The notes under the pieces: generated by a model
What the model was told of the DNA's origin: nothing
Database searches by the model: none
Seen by the model: only the letters and a program-made list of their open reading frames with translations
Position numbers and translations under genes: made by a program
In this document: one piece after another, positions 26,250-35,561 of the stretch
Position numbering within the stretch: the first letter of the stretch is position 1
Layout of the letters: each line of letters begins with the position of its first letter
Assembly: GCA_017472325.1 (NCBI GenBank)
Contig: JAFUQM010000054.1
Location: 1-57,043 of the forward strand
Length of the DNA stretch: 57,043 bases
Reading direction: 5' to 3'
Origin: Lachnospiraceae bacterium
GTDB taxonomy: Bacteria > Bacillota > Clostridia > Lachnospirales > Lachnospiraceae

Positions 26250-26720
26250 ATGGAAAAGATGCAGATGATAACAATACTTGCCGCTATCGTTGCCATTCTG
26301 ATTGTCGCCGTATTTGCGGTTATGATAGTAAAGCATTTTACAGGAAGATACCGGGCAAGTTCGATTGATGAAATGGAAGGTCATGATTTTGAATATTTCT
26401 GTGCGGATTTACTCCGTCGCCGTGGCTTTATTGATGTAGAGGTAACAAAGGGCAGTGGTGATTATGGTATTGATATTCTTGCAGAAAAAGAAGGTGTCAC
26501 CTATGCAATTCAGTGTAAATGTTATAGTACACCGGTGGGTGTCAAAGCAGTACAGGAAGCGTATGCCGGCAGAGACTACTATGATAAAATGGTAGGTGCG
26601 GTTCTGACCAACCAGTATTTTACCACGCCAGCAGTAGAGGCGGCGAAAAAGTTAAAGATTCTCTTATGGGACAGAGGTTATCTGGAGAGAATGATGGAAG
26701 AACAGGAGGATTATGAATGA
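26250..26720 (+). CDS. Membrane-anchored Mrr-like restriction endonuclease domain protein
   Basis: 156 residues: one N-terminal membrane helix (ITILAAIVAILIVAVFAVMIV) then an Mrr_cat domain beginning IDEMEGHDFEYFCADLLRRRGF. The nuclease catalytic layout is present: GSGDYGIDILAE (Asp) and AIQCKCYS (Q-x-K). Mrr proteins cleave modified DNA, but membrane-tethered versions are common and not well understood. The stop overlaps the ATP-grasp start (ATGA), which indicates a functional unit with it. It could be defence-related or part of DNA uptake control; no direct evidence here. Confidence 0.85.
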   Translation: MEKMQMITILAAIVAILIVAVFAVMIVKHFTGRYRASSIDEMEGHDFEYFCADLLRRRGFIDVEVTKGSGDYGIDILAEKEGVTYAIQCKCYSTPVGVKAVQEAYAGRDYYDKMVGAVLTNQYFTTPAVEAAKKLKILLWDRGYLERMMEEQEDYE

Positions 26721-27775
26721 GCAGACAGGTAAGAGTGCTTGTACTTGGTGTAGGTGGTAACGTAAGTCAGGGAATTATCAAAGCATTAAGAAGTTCTAAA
26801 CTGGATATTGCATTAATTGGAGCGTGCATTTCGCCCTCTTCTGCGGGGCTATATCTGTGTGACTTGGCGTATATCTCCCCTTATGCGAATGAAGAAACTT
26901 TTATCCCTTGGTTAATACAAGTGTGCAATGACGAACAGATTGATATTGTTCTGACAGGTGTGGAAGAAAATATCAATGCCATTATGAAACAGTATGATGC
27001 TTTTACTGCAGGTACAACTGCAATTTTTAAAGCAGTTTCTTATGATAAGTTAGTCATTGGGCAGGACAAATATTTAACGTGCGAATGGCTAAAAGCGAAT
27101 GGCTGCAATTATCCAAAGTATTGCCTTTTATCTGATAAGGCAGCAGTCGAAGAATTAGTAGCAAAAATCGGTTTTCCACTCATTGCCAAACCAAGAAATG
27201 GAAAGAGTTCAAATGGTGTTGTAAAAGTAACGACACAAGAAGAATTAGATACTATAGCAGATAGAGCAGACTATGTACTGGAAGAATGTATAGGCACAAG
27301 TGATGATGAGTATACGATCGGTTGTTACTGTGATAAGAACAATACATTCCGTGATGCGGTAATTATGCATCGAAAGCTTGTAAATGGTTCGACAGATTTT
27401 GCTCGTATTGTAGATAATGAAGCAATTTTACAGGAAGTAAAGAAAATTTGTGATAACTTTCAGCCGGTCGGTCCACTCAATGTGCAGCTTAGACTGGATA
27501 AAAATGGAAGACCAGTCTGCTTTGAATTAAATGTACGGTTTTCAGGTTCTACGCCAATGCGTGCGCATTTTGGGTACGAAGATGTCAAAGCAATGATTAA
27601 GGAATATGTACTGGGAGAAGATATCAGTGATTGCTTTCATACGAGAAAGGGCGAATCTTATCGTTATGTCAATGAGATTTATATGGAAGCCGGTGCAACG
27701 CAGCAGATGGAACAAGATGGTTATATTAAAAATATGACTGATTTTCGTCCTTCGATAGAAAGGTTAGAGAAATAA
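26717..27775 (+). CDS. ATP-grasp domain protein
   Basis: 352 residues with a Rossmann-like preATP-grasp start (VRVLVLGVGGNVSQGIIKAL), an ATP-grasp body (KIGFPLIAKPRNGKSSNGV; YVLEECIGTSDDEYTIG) and the metal-binding end FELNVRFSGSTPMRAHFG. It resembles the carbamoyl-phosphate-synthase-like ligases that join a carboxylate to an amine; the substrate is unknown. AGGAGG lies 7 nt upstream. It overlaps the Mrr-like gene and is followed 4 bp later by a metallophosphoesterase. Confidence 0.85.
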   Translation: MSRQVRVLVLGVGGNVSQGIIKALRSSKLDIALIGACISPSSAGLYLCDLAYISPYANEETFIPWLIQVCNDEQIDIVLTGVEENINAIMKQYDAFTAGTTAIFKAVSYDKLVIGQDKYLTCEWLKANGCNYPKYCLLSDKAAVEELVAKIGFPLIAKPRNGKSSNGVVKVTTQEELDTIADRADYVLEECIGTSDDEYTIGCYCDKNNTFRDAVIMHRKLVNGSTDFARIVDNEAILQEVKKICDNFQPVGPLNVQLRLDKNGRPVCFELNVRFSGSTPMRAHFGYEDVKAMIKEYVLGEDISDCFHTRKGESYRYVNEIYMEAGATQQMEQDGYIKNMTDFRPSIERLEK

Positions 27776-27779
27776 ACAG

Positions 27780-28499
27780 ATGAGATTATGTTTTTTTACG
27801 GACATTCATGGAAATAAATCGGCATTTGACGCATTCTGTTCCGATATGGAGCAAAAAGGAGCAGATGAGGTTATATTTGGTGGAGATTTTATCGGGTATT
27901 ATTACGAGGCACAGGAGATTATTACAACGGTACGGGAAAAGGGTTGGCATTGCCTGTTAGGAAATCACGACAAAATGTTTCTTGATATGCTGGATGGAAA
28001 TCTTGCAGAGGAATATGTGACAGAACGTTATGGGAATTCTTATCGTATTGCAAAAGAAACCGTCTCCCAAGAAAACATTGCTTTCCTTCGGACGCTGTCG
28101 TCCTCTTGGGAGATGCTGACGGATGGAATTTGTATTGGTTTTTTTCATGGAGGACCGGAGGATGCTTTAAATGCAAGATTGTATCCTGATACAGTGCTTT
28201 CTAATATAGAGACATATTGCAGATACGATTATATATTTACAGGGCATACACACCATAAAATGATACGCCAAGTAGGAAAGAGCCAGATTATCAATCCGGG
28301 TTCTGCTGGACAGCAAAGGGATGGGAAAGGGACTTCCTATGTAGTGTTTGATACAGTGACGCGCCAGGCAGAAATCTGTGTTTTTTCTTATGATATGACC
28401 AACTTACTAGAGCAGATTAAGCTGTATGATGGTGCAAACGAGAAAATGTATTATAAGCTGACAGAAGTCCTCACTCGCAGTCCGCTTGTGTATAAATAA
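27780..28499 (+). CDS. Calcineurin-type metallophosphoesterase (YfcE-like)
   Basis: 239 residues with the five metal-binding motifs: FFTDIHGNKSAF (D-x-H), VIFGGDFIGYY (GGD), CLLGNHDKMF (GNHD), FFHGGPED (H) and FTGHTHHKM (GHTHH), followed by INPGSAGQQRDG as in YfcE phosphodiesterases. Soluble. It is third in a tight run with the nuclease-like and ATP-grasp genes. Physiological substrate unknown. Confidence 0.88.
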   Translation: MRLCFFTDIHGNKSAFDAFCSDMEQKGADEVIFGGDFIGYYYEAQEIITTVREKGWHCLLGNHDKMFLDMLDGNLAEEYVTERYGNSYRIAKETVSQENIAFLRTLSSSWEMLTDGICIGFFHGGPEDALNARLYPDTVLSNIETYCRYDYIFTGHTHHKMIRQVGKSQIINPGSAGQQRDGKGTSYVVFDTVTRQAEICVFSYDMTNLLEQIKLYDGANEKMYYKLTEVLTRSPLVYK

Positions 28500-28505
28500 A
28501 AAATG

Positions 28506-28536
28506 TTTGAAATTCAAAGTACTTTTGTGATATACT
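28506..28536 (+). promoter_or_regulatory. fabT promoter with overlapping FabT-type operator
   Basis: TTTGA-AAT-TCAAA (28506-28518) is an inverted repeat matching the two sites of the fatty-acid operon. It overlaps a TTGAAA -35 box (28507-28512) that sits 18 bp from TATACT (28531-28536). Arrangement implies autorepression. Confidence 0.75.
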
Positions 28537-28578
28537 GTATAAGGACATGATAAGTAAGGTGTCTGGAAGGGAACTACA

Positions 28579-29019
28579 ATGGATATTAATACTACTTTGA
28601 ATGAAATTCTTGTCAAGTTGTTCCGTAATATCAATGCCATTGAGGAACAGGCAATTAAGACAGGTGTTTATAAAGATGTAACAACAAACGACATGCATGT
28701 TATGGAGGCCATTGGAACAGCAGAAGCCAAAAATATGACAACTGTAGCCAAAGAGCTTTCTGTTACAACAGGAACGTTGACAATCTCTGTCAACGGACTT
28801 GTTAAAAAAGGATATGTCGAAAGAATACGAAGTGAAGAAGATAGAAGAGTTGTGCTGATCTCCTTGACATCAAAAGGGAAACAGGCATTTCATCAGCATA
28901 GAAAATTTCATGAAGCCATGATTGAAGCAACCGTATCCCGTTTAAGCAACACAGAGAAGGAAGTTTTACAAAAAGCACTCGGTGATTTGCTTACATTTTT
29001 TCAAAGTTATCAAAAATAA
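28579..29019 (+). CDS. fabT: MarR family repressor of fatty-acid synthesis, FabT-like
   Basis: 146-residue winged-helix MarR protein. It resembles streptococcal FabT along its length: KDVTTNDMHVMEAIG, the recognition region MTTVAKELSVTTGTLTIS, wing VERIRSEEDRRVVLISLT and then HRKFHEAMIEATVSRLS. FabT represses fab genes and binds DNA better with acyl-ACP as corepressor. Here the gene stands alone about 19 kb from the fab operon, but the same TTTGA-N3-TCAAA site occurs in its own promoter and in two places of that operon. Ribosome site GGAAGGGAA. Its end overlaps the convergent DUF885 gene by 10 bp. Confidence 0.88.
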   Translation: MDINTTLNEILVKLFRNINAIEEQAIKTGVYKDVTTNDMHVMEAIGTAEAKNMTTVAKELSVTTGTLTISVNGLVKKGYVERIRSEEDRRVVLISLTSKGKQAFHQHRKFHEAMIEATVSRLSNTEKEVLQKALGDLLTFFQSYQK

Positions 29020-30866
29020 ATCCCGCCGTATGGCGGGATTTCTATATGTTCAAAATTACAGGGGCCTGTTTCAAGGAAAAGTGTATGAAATTGCAAATCA
29101 GTATAAGCATCTCCCCATAGTTTTTTTGCCTCGTCTTTTAATTCCAAAATTTCCAAATAACCAATGTAATATTTTAGATACGTAGTTGGCTCTTCTGCAA
29201 TATACTCGTACAAGTCACGAATGACAGATGTGTCAGTAATGCCAAACTGTGTCATAACAGAGCTGACTTCTTCATATGTAGCATTATCATAATGAATTGC
29301 AATATCAAGAAGACAATATAGGGCAAGCTGCATGCTTTTGTTCAGACGTTCTATTTCATATAGTGCGATAGTATGGGGATTATCCGTCATTTCTTTGGCG
29401 TATTCATAAGAAAGCATTTCCACATAAAGAGCCCACCCTTCTACATAACCGCCAAAATATAAAAGATGATGTATTGGATTTATATTTTGTTCGTTTTGAT
29501 ACATATGAGAGAAAACTGTCTGATATAAATGTCCAGGATACCCTTCGTGTGCGAGTGTTGTGTAAAGACTGATGCCAGATAAATTATTTTCGGGATTGAT
29601 GTAAATACTATTTTCGCTAATATCATCAATGGGAGGTGTCAGATAAAAAGCTGGACTCATATAAGGCGCAAGATTAGAAGAAATCGTCTTAATATGACAG
29701 GAAGGCAGTGTAATATCTTCATCAGACGAAGCAGATGCTTCTGTCATACATGGAAAGGATGGGAATTCCTGTGCTATTTGTTGTTGTAGGGTGTTAAGCA
29801 TAGCTGCTGCATCTTCCTTTGTCAGGTCATCAGGGATACTGTTATTAGCCAGTTGGGCAATGAGGGATTCATGCTCAAGATAAAGTGCCGAGAGCGAGTT
29901 ATAATCTTGATCGAAACGTTGTAGCAAAAGAGTTTTCAGCTCTGTAATATCTTTATTGGAGCCAGTGTTTTTGCGAATCAGATATAAATAATACGATTTG
30001 CCTTCCGGCAAAGAGGCAAGACCATTGCACTGACTACTAGTACCCATTAATAAAGTGATACAGTCTGCTAGTTTTTCGTAGGCAGGCTGCACCATAGTAA
30101 TTAAAATTCTTTCATTTTCCGTCATGTAAGATAACTTTTCTTCCTCTGTTATGACATGTGTGTCGGTTAATGATGCAAGTCGTTCTTCAAAGGAGACAAT
30201 TAGAAAATGTGTCTTATCAGATAATTCTTTTTTATTCATAATGGAATCACATTGTTCTATTACCTTTTTGGCAGAATAATCGGGCATAAATAAGCCAGCA
30301 GCACTTTTTTCCTGTTCATATTGCATAATACCAGAAAGATATTCTGGAAATTGTGACAAAAGTGTCAAATAGTTCTTAACATCTTCCTTACATCGAAAAG
30401 TATATTCAGCAAACAGAATTGGAAGTTGGGATTGAATTCCAGAAGAAGGAGACAATGGTTCATAATAGTATGAAAATAATTGTCCGTGGTATTCTGTTTC
30501 AAGATAATCAAGTAAAATAGTGTAGGTTGACTGGTCGCTATTTGGAAGTGATGAGCAGTCAATTGTCTGAAGAAAGGAAATGTTCTCCTTTAATGTGTGA
30601 AGGGAGTGTTCCTGCGCGTCTTTTGAATAGATGGGAAGTGTAACAGTGCTGTCATCAATATCCCATGCTTGGGGATCTGCAAGCGTGTAGTGCATGCTTA
30701 GAGTGTCCTTTTTCATTTCTGTTATAAAGAGTTCTTTTGTAAATCTGTCGAAACGATAGGCATCGCTACGAATCCAACATATACCGAGCATAACTGCTAC
30801 GATAAAAAGGAATAGAAAAGATATGAGTAAAGGATTGCGGTATTTTGATTTTGCTATACGACTCAA
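29010..30866 (-). CDS. DUF885 family protein, membrane-anchored
   Basis: 618 residues: an N-terminal membrane anchor (PLLISFLFLFIVAVMLGICWI) then a large extracellular helical domain. The signature TTLAHEGYPGHLYQ (H-E-x5-H type) is the putative metal-binding site of DUF885, a family related to metallopeptidases. Start is TTG 30866 with AAAGG about 8 nt upstream and TTCATA-17-TATAAT (30889-30917 on the minus strand) as a possible promoter. The last codons (IPPYGGIYF) are read through the fabT terminator hairpin. Substrate unknown. Confidence 0.85.
   Translation of the reverse strand: MSRIAKSKYRNPLLISFLFLFIVAVMLGICWIRSDAYRFDRFTKELFITEMKKDTLSMHYTLADPQAWDIDDSTVTLPIYSKDAQEHSLHTLKENISFLQTIDCSSLPNSDQSTYTILLDYLETEYHGQLFSYYYEPLSPSSGIQSQLPILFAEYTFRCKEDVKNYLTLLSQFPEYLSGIMQYEQEKSAAGLFMPDYSAKKVIEQCDSIMNKKELSDKTHFLIVSFEERLASLTDTHVITEEEKLSYMTENERILITMVQPAYEKLADCITLLMGTSSQCNGLASLPEGKSYYLYLIRKNTGSNKDITELKTLLLQRFDQDYNSLSALYLEHESLIAQLANNSIPDDLTKEDAAAMLNTLQQQIAQEFPSFPCMTEASASSDEDITLPSCHIKTISSNLAPYMSPAFYLTPPIDDISENSIYINPENNLSGISLYTTLAHEGYPGHLYQTVFSHMYQNEQNINPIHHLLYFGGYVEGWALYVEMLSYEYAKEMTDNPHTIALYEIERLNKSMQLALYCLLDIAIHYDNATYEEVSSVMTQFGITDTSVIRDLYEYIAEEPTTYLKYYIGYLEILELKDEAKKLWGDAYTDLQFHTLFLETGPCNFEHIEIPPYGGIYF
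29018..29041. terminator. fabT terminator hairpin, inside the convergent gene
   Basis: AAATCCCGCC and GGCGGGATTT form a perfect 10-bp stem with a GTAT loop, starting at the fabT stop codon. On the other strand the same bases encode the last residues of the DUF885 protein. Confidence 0.8.
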
Positions 30867-30964
30867 TAGAAAAGACCTTTCCTATATAATTATACTTGAA
30901 ACAATATATGATATGAAAATAGAAAAATGAGCGAAAAAAAACGAAAACCAATCAGAATAGGTGC

Positions 30965-30993
30965 TTGTGCAATACTGTGAAATTCGATATAAT
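30965..30993 (+). promoter_or_regulatory. Promoter of the ChvE-like lipoprotein gene
   Basis: TTGTGC (30965-30970) and TATAAT (30988-30993) with 17-bp spacing, about 55 nt before the gene start. Confidence 0.65.
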
Positions 30994-31056
30994 AGGAATG
31001 TAGTATGCGTTCGTGATGGCTATTTAGATTACTAAGAGCCAGAGAGGGATGATAGG

Positions 31057-32154
31057 ATGAAGAAAAAGTTAAGTAGCATTATATTAAGTGGTATTCTTGC
31101 GATTGGTATATTGACAGGTTGTGGACAGACAGAAGATACTGTTGTTGTAGAAGAAAAGGATGGTTATACAGTCGGGGTTGTCATGCCAAATCAGACATCT
31201 GAAAGATGGATTAATGATGGCGCAAATATGAAATTACAGCTTGAAGAACTTGGATATAACGTAGATCTGCGTTATGCAAATGATGATATTGAACTTCAAG
31301 TTTCACAAATAGAAGAAATGGTAGCAAATCAAGTAGACTGTCTTGTAATTGCATCGATTGATTCTACTGCACTTGTAGAGGTGGAGAAGAAAGCACAGGA
31401 ATCACAGATTCCCATTATTGCTTATGATAGATTACTGATGGATACAGATGCAGTTTCTTATTATGCATCATTTGATAACAGACAGGTCGGTCACGAAATC
31501 GGCGAGTACATAGAAAAAAATATGAGTTTACATACAGCGACAGAAGAAGGGGTATCTTATACGGTTGAGCTTTTCATGGGTTCTCCTGACGATAATAATG
31601 CGTATTACTTGTATAACGGGCTGATGGAAGTGCTAAAACCATATTTTGACAGTGGTGTGCTTGTATGTAAATCAGGTAAGACAAGTTTTGAAGATACTTG
31701 TATTTTACGATGGTCCCAGGAAACAGCAAAAGAGAGATGTGCACAGTATCTTGACGAATTTTATACAGATGAAGATTTGGATATTTGTTTGAGTGCTTTT
31801 GATGGTTTTGCGTATGGCTGTATTGAAGCATTGGAAGAAGCTGGATATACAAAAAGCAATTGGCCAGTTATTACAGGACAGGATGCTGAGCTTCGTGCAA
31901 CACAGAATATTATCAATGGAAAACAGACAATGACGATTTATAAAGATACGCGTGTACTTGCCAAAAAATGCGTTACTATGGTACAGGCAATTTTAGAAGG
32001 AACAACGCCATCCATTAATAACAATTACGAATACCATAACAACGTAAAATCGGTACCGTCTTATCTGTGTAAACCGGAAGCAGTAGATAAAGCAAATTAT
32101 AAGAAAATATTAATCCGGGGTGGATATTATACGGAAAAACAGTTGGGTGAATAA
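31057..32154 (+). CDS. ChvE-like monosaccharide-binding lipoprotein
   Basis: 365-residue periplasmic-binding-protein-1 family lipoprotein: signal peptide ending ILTGC with a lipid-anchor Cys, then the type I fold (YTVGVVMPNQTSERWINDG; CLVIASIDSTALVEV; PIIAYDRLL; GSPDDNNAYYLYNGL; VITGQDAELRATQNII). This matches ChvE/multiple-sugar-binding proteins that deliver pentoses or hexoses, or serve as co-sensors. No ABC ATPase or permease follows; a sugar kinase does. Either the other transporter parts are elsewhere or it acts in sensing. Confidence 0.88.
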   Translation: MKKKLSSIILSGILAIGILTGCGQTEDTVVVEEKDGYTVGVVMPNQTSERWINDGANMKLQLEELGYNVDLRYANDDIELQVSQIEEMVANQVDCLVIASIDSTALVEVEKKAQESQIPIIAYDRLLMDTDAVSYYASFDNRQVGHEIGEYIEKNMSLHTATEEGVSYTVELFMGSPDDNNAYYLYNGLMEVLKPYFDSGVLVCKSGKTSFEDTCILRWSQETAKERCAQYLDEFYTDEDLDICLSAFDGFAYGCIEALEEAGYTKSNWPVITGQDAELRATQNIINGKQTMTIYKDTRVLAKKCVTMVQAILEGTTPSINNNYEYHNNVKSVPSYLCKPEAVDKANYKKILIRGGYYTEKQLGE

Positions 32155-32167
32155 CCTGAATGTAATG

Positions 32168-32200
32168 CAAAGATTGCGTAGGGTAATCTTTGTTGTTTTA
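32168..32200 (+). terminator. Terminator after the ChvE-like gene
   Basis: CAAAGATT (32168-32175) pairs with AATCTTTG (32185-32192) around a 9-nt loop, followed by TTGTTTTA. Separates high expression of the lipoprotein from the kinase. Confidence 0.65.
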
Positions 32201-32235
32201 TAGCAATGATAAAATGGAAAAAGGAAGGTATGAAC

Positions 32236-33837
32236 ATGGACAAGGCAATGATAAAAAATGCAATTGAAGAGGGAAGAACATCACTTGGTATTGAGCTTGG
32301 TTCAACACGTATTAAGGCAGTATTAATTGATGATACACATACACCGATTGCTTCTGGCAGTCATGATTGGGAGAACCGGTACGAGAATAATATCTGGACA
32401 TATAGCCTTGATGATATCTGGACAGGCTTACAGACATGCTATCGCAATCTGGTGGCAGATGTTAAGGAACAGTATGGGATATCACTGCAGACAATTGGGG
32501 CTATCGGTTTTAGTGCTATGATGCATGGCTACATGGCATTTGATGAGAAAGATGAATTACTTGTACCATTCCGCACATGGCGTAACACAATTACAGAGCA
32601 GGCGTCTGCTGAGTTAACAAAATTATTTGGATTTCATATTCCACAGAGATGGAGTATTGCCCACTTGTATCAGGCAATTTTAAATAAAGAACCACACATA
32701 AACCAGATTACATTCTTTACAACACTGGCTGGATATATCCATTGGAAACTGACGGGCAAAAAAGTACTTGGGGTGGGAGAAGCCTCTGGTATGTTCCCGA
32801 TTGATATGAATACACATCAGTTTGATGTACGTATGATAAATCAGTTTGAAGAGGCGGTAGCATCTTATCATCTGCCGTGGAAACTGGAAAACATTCTTCC
32901 GGCAGTATTAAATGCGGGTGATAATGCAGGTACGTTGACGGAAGAAGGAGCCAAGTTACTGGATACAACAGGAGAATTAAAAGCAGGTATTCCTGTATGC
33001 CCACCAGAAGGAGATGCAGGAACAGGTATGACTGCAACAAACAGTGTGGCAGTTCGTACAGGTAACGTATCAGCAGGAACGTCCGTGTTTGCTATGATTG
33101 TACTGGAAAAAGACCTTACAGGTGTATATGAAGAAATTGATATGGTAACAACACCGACAGGTCATCCGGTAGCGATGGTACATTGTAATAACTGTACTTC
33201 AGATTTGAATGCGTGGGTAAATCTGTTCCAGGATTTTGCAAATACATTTGGTATGAATATTGATAAAAACGAATTATATGAAAAACTTTTCCAGAAGGCT
33301 TTAGAAGGAGATGCAGATTGCGGTGGACTGCTGGCATACAATTATTTTTCTGGCGAACATATCACGGGCTTTGAAGAAGGAAGACCACTTTTTGTACGTA
33401 CACCAGATAGTAGCTTTACACTCGCAAACTTTATGCGTACCCATCTTTTTACATCCTTAGGAGCATTAAAAACTGGACTGGATATTCTGTTAAAGAAGGA
33501 ACACGTTCAAGTAGATACCGTACTAGGTCACGGCGGATTCTTTAAGACAAAAGGAGTAGGACAGAGTATTATGGCAGCAGCAATGAATACTCCTGTTGCC
33601 GTAATGGAAACAGCAGGAGAAGGCGGTGCATGGGGCATTGCATTGCTTGCAGCTTATATGAAAAATAAAGAAGAAAAAGAAACGTTAGAGACCTATCTGG
33701 AAGAAAAAGTATTTGCTGGAGAAACAGGTTGCAAATTAGAACCGAATGAAGCAGATGTCAAAGGCTTTGAGCAGTTCATGGAACGCTATAGTGGTGGTCT
33801 TGCGATTGAAAGAGCAGCAGTAGATTATCTGAAATAA
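32236..33837 (+). CDS. FGGY family carbohydrate kinase, probable ribulokinase-type
   Basis: 533-residue sugar kinase. FGGY features: [17 protein letters not shown] phosphate-1 motif, [39 protein letters not shown] split around the adenosine region, and [16 protein letters not shown] for phosphate-2. The next gene is araD, so the product is probably L-ribulose 5-phosphate; in Bacteroides and clostridia a similar kinase replaces classical AraB. ATG 32236 is chosen because AAGGAAGG lies 8 nt upstream; ATGs at 32230 and 32206 are less well placed. No araA isomerase is in the window. Confidence 0.85.
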   Translation: MDKAMIKNAIEEGRTSLGIELGSTRIKAVLIDDTHTPIASGSHDWENRYENNIWTYSLDDIWTGLQTCYRNLVADVKEQYGISLQTIGAIGFSAMMHGYMAFDEKDELLVPFRTWRNTITEQASAELTKLFGFHIPQRWSIAHLYQAILNKEPHINQITFFTTLAGYIHWKLTGKKVLGVGEASGMFPIDMNTHQFDVRMINQFEEAVASYHLPWKLENILPAVLNAGDNAGTLTEEGAKLLDTTGELKAGIPVCPPEGDAGTGMTATNSVAVRTGNVSAGTSVFAMIVLEKDLTGVYEEIDMVTTPTGHPVAMVHCNNCTSDLNAWVNLFQDFANTFGMNIDKNELYEKLFQKALEGDADCGGLLAYNYFSGEHITGFEEGRPLFVRTPDSSFTLANFMRTHLFTSLGALKTGLDILLKKEHVQVDTVLGHGGFFKTKGVGQSIMAAAMNTPVAVMETAGEGGAWGIALLAAYMKNKEEKETLETYLEEKVFAGETGCKLEPNEADVKGFEQFMERYSGGLAIERAAVDYLK

Positions 33838-33883
33838 AATTCATATTCTGTAGCAGATTATATATGATAATGGAGAGAAGAAA

Positions 33884-34582
33884 ATGTTAGAAGAACTTAA
33901 AAAGCGTGTGTATGAAGCAAACATGGATTTGCCAAAACACGGACTGGTAACTTTTACATGGGGTAATGTAAGTGAAATCGATAGAGAAACAGGATATCTG
34001 GCAATCAAGCCAAGCGGAGTTGACTATGATAAACTGACTCCGAATGATATGGTGATTATGGATTTGGACGGCAATGTCATAGAAGGAAAATACAAACCAT
34101 CTTCAGATACGGCAACACATATTGAGTTGTATAAAGCGTTTCCTGAGATAGGAGGAATTGTCCATACGCATTCATCGTATGCTACAAGCTGGGCGCAAGC
34201 AGGCAGAAGTATACCATGCTATGGTACAACACATGCGGATTATTTTTATGGAGAGATTCCATGTGTAAGATGTCTTAATCAGGAAGAAATAGATACAGCA
34301 TATGAAGAGAATACAGGACATCTTATCGTAAATGAATTTTGCAGAATGAACAAAGATCCAAAAGCGGTTCCAGCAGTTTTGTGTAAAAATCATGGTCCTT
34401 TTGCATGGGGCAAAGATGCCAATGAGGCAGTACACAATGCAGTTGTTCTGGAAGAAGTGGCGAAAATGGCATACCGGGCAGAAACTTTAAATGCACAGAT
34501 TCAGCCAGCCCCACAGGAATTACAGGACAAGCATTACAATAGAAAGCATGGAGCAGGTGCTTATTACGGGCAAAATGTATAA
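33884..34582 (+). CDS. araD: L-ribulose-5-phosphate 4-epimerase
   Basis: 232-residue class II aldolase-fold epimerase interconverting L-ribulose 5-P and D-xylulose 5-P. Substrate loop TWGNVSEID and KPSGVDY; Zn2+ ligands in [16 protein letters not shown] (two His) and in the third position [18 protein letters not shown] carries the family's catalytic Asp region. AATGGAGAGAAG precedes the ATG. Its product feeds transketolase and rpe directly downstream. Confidence 0.94.
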   Translation: MLEELKKRVYEANMDLPKHGLVTFTWGNVSEIDRETGYLAIKPSGVDYDKLTPNDMVIMDLDGNVIEGKYKPSSDTATHIELYKAFPEIGGIVHTHSSYATSWAQAGRSIPCYGTTHADYFYGEIPCVRCLNQEEIDTAYEENTGHLIVNEFCRMNKDPKAVPAVLCKNHGPFAWGKDANEAVHNAVVLEEVAKMAYRAETLNAQIQPAPQELQDKHYNRKHGAGAYYGQNV

Positions 34583-34630
34583 AAACAAAAAGTATCTAAG
34601 ATATGTGTAGCATTATTTTAAATGACGTGA

Positions 34631-34636
34631 TATAAT
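34631..34636 (+). promoter_or_regulatory. Extended -10 promoter of the transketolase pair
   Basis: TGA-TATAAT (34628-34636) is an extended -10 element in the 139-bp gap between araD and transketolase; a weak TAGCAT at 34608 is 17 bp upstream. Confidence 0.5.
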
Positions 34637-34721
34637 AAGCCGCGATAGGCTGATATATTGTGTTATATATGGAAACACTTTAGAATACATATCCCAAAAC
34701 GAATATCTATACGGAGGAATC

Positions 34722-35561
34722 ATGATGAACAAATTAGAACTGGCAAAAGTTGCTAACGAAGTTCGTAAAGGTATCATAGCTGCAGTCCATAGTGCAAAAG
34801 CAGGACATCCAGGCGGTTCACTTTCAGCAGCAGATATTTATACGTATCTCTATTTTGAGGAAATGAATATAGATCCAAAGGATCCAAAAAAACCAGACAG
34901 AGACCGTTTTGTTCTTTCAAAAGGACATACTGTACCGGGCTTATATGCGGCTATGGCACATAGAGGATATTTTCCAGTAGAAAAGCTGATTACACTTCGT
35001 AAATTAGGTTCTCCATTACAGGGTCATCCATGTATGCAGCATGTGGACGGAATTGATATGTCATCAGGTTCTTTGGGACAAGGTGTATCAGCAGCGGTTG
35101 GTATGGCACTTGCAGGCAAAATGGATAATAAAGATTACCGTGTATATACACTTCTAGGAGATGGTGAGATTCAGGAAGGACAGGTTTGGGAAGCAGCAAT
35201 GTTTGCCGGACATCGTAAACTCGACAACCTTGTAGTAATTGTAGATAATAACGGATTACAGATTGATGGTGATATTGCAGATGTATGTTCACCATATCCA
35301 ATTGATAAAAAATTTGAAGCATTTAACTTCCATGTTGTTCATGCAGATGCGCATGACTTTGATTCTTTAAAAGCAGCGTTTGATGAAGCAAGAGCAACAA
35401 AAGGAATGCCAACTGCAATCATTGCGAAATCTATTAAGGGTAAAGGTGTTTCCTTTATGGAAAATGAAGCCTCCTGGCATGGAGTAGCACCTAATGATGA
35501 GCAGTATGAAAAAGCAATGGCAGAATTAGAGAAAGCAGGTGAAGCGTTATGTCAGAAATAA
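34722..35561 (+). CDS. Transketolase, N-terminal (TPP-binding) subunit
   Basis: 279 residues covering the thiamine-pyrophosphate half of transketolase: HSAKAGHPGGSLSAADIY, the GHTVPGLYA region, and the TPP motif LLGDGEIQEGQVWEAAMFAGHRKLDNLVVIVDNN written here in two parts (GDGEIQEG and VVIVDNNGLQ). It transfers two-carbon units between pentose and other sugar phosphates. Split transketolases in two adjacent genes are common in clostridia. GGAGG precedes the two ATGs at 34722 and 34725. It overlaps the second subunit gene by 13 bp. Confidence 0.95.
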   Translation: MMNKLELAKVANEVRKGIIAAVHSAKAGHPGGSLSAADIYTYLYFEEMNIDPKDPKKPDRDRFVLSKGHTVPGLYAAMAHRGYFPVEKLITLRKLGSPLQGHPCMQHVDGIDMSSGSLGQGVSAAVGMALAGKMDNKDYRVYTLLGDGEIQEGQVWEAAMFAGHRKLDNLVVIVDNNGLQIDGDIADVCSPYPIDKKFEAFNFHVVHADAHDFDSLKAAFDEARATKGMPTAIIAKSIKGKGVSFMENEASWHGVAPNDEQYEKAMAELEKAGEALCQK

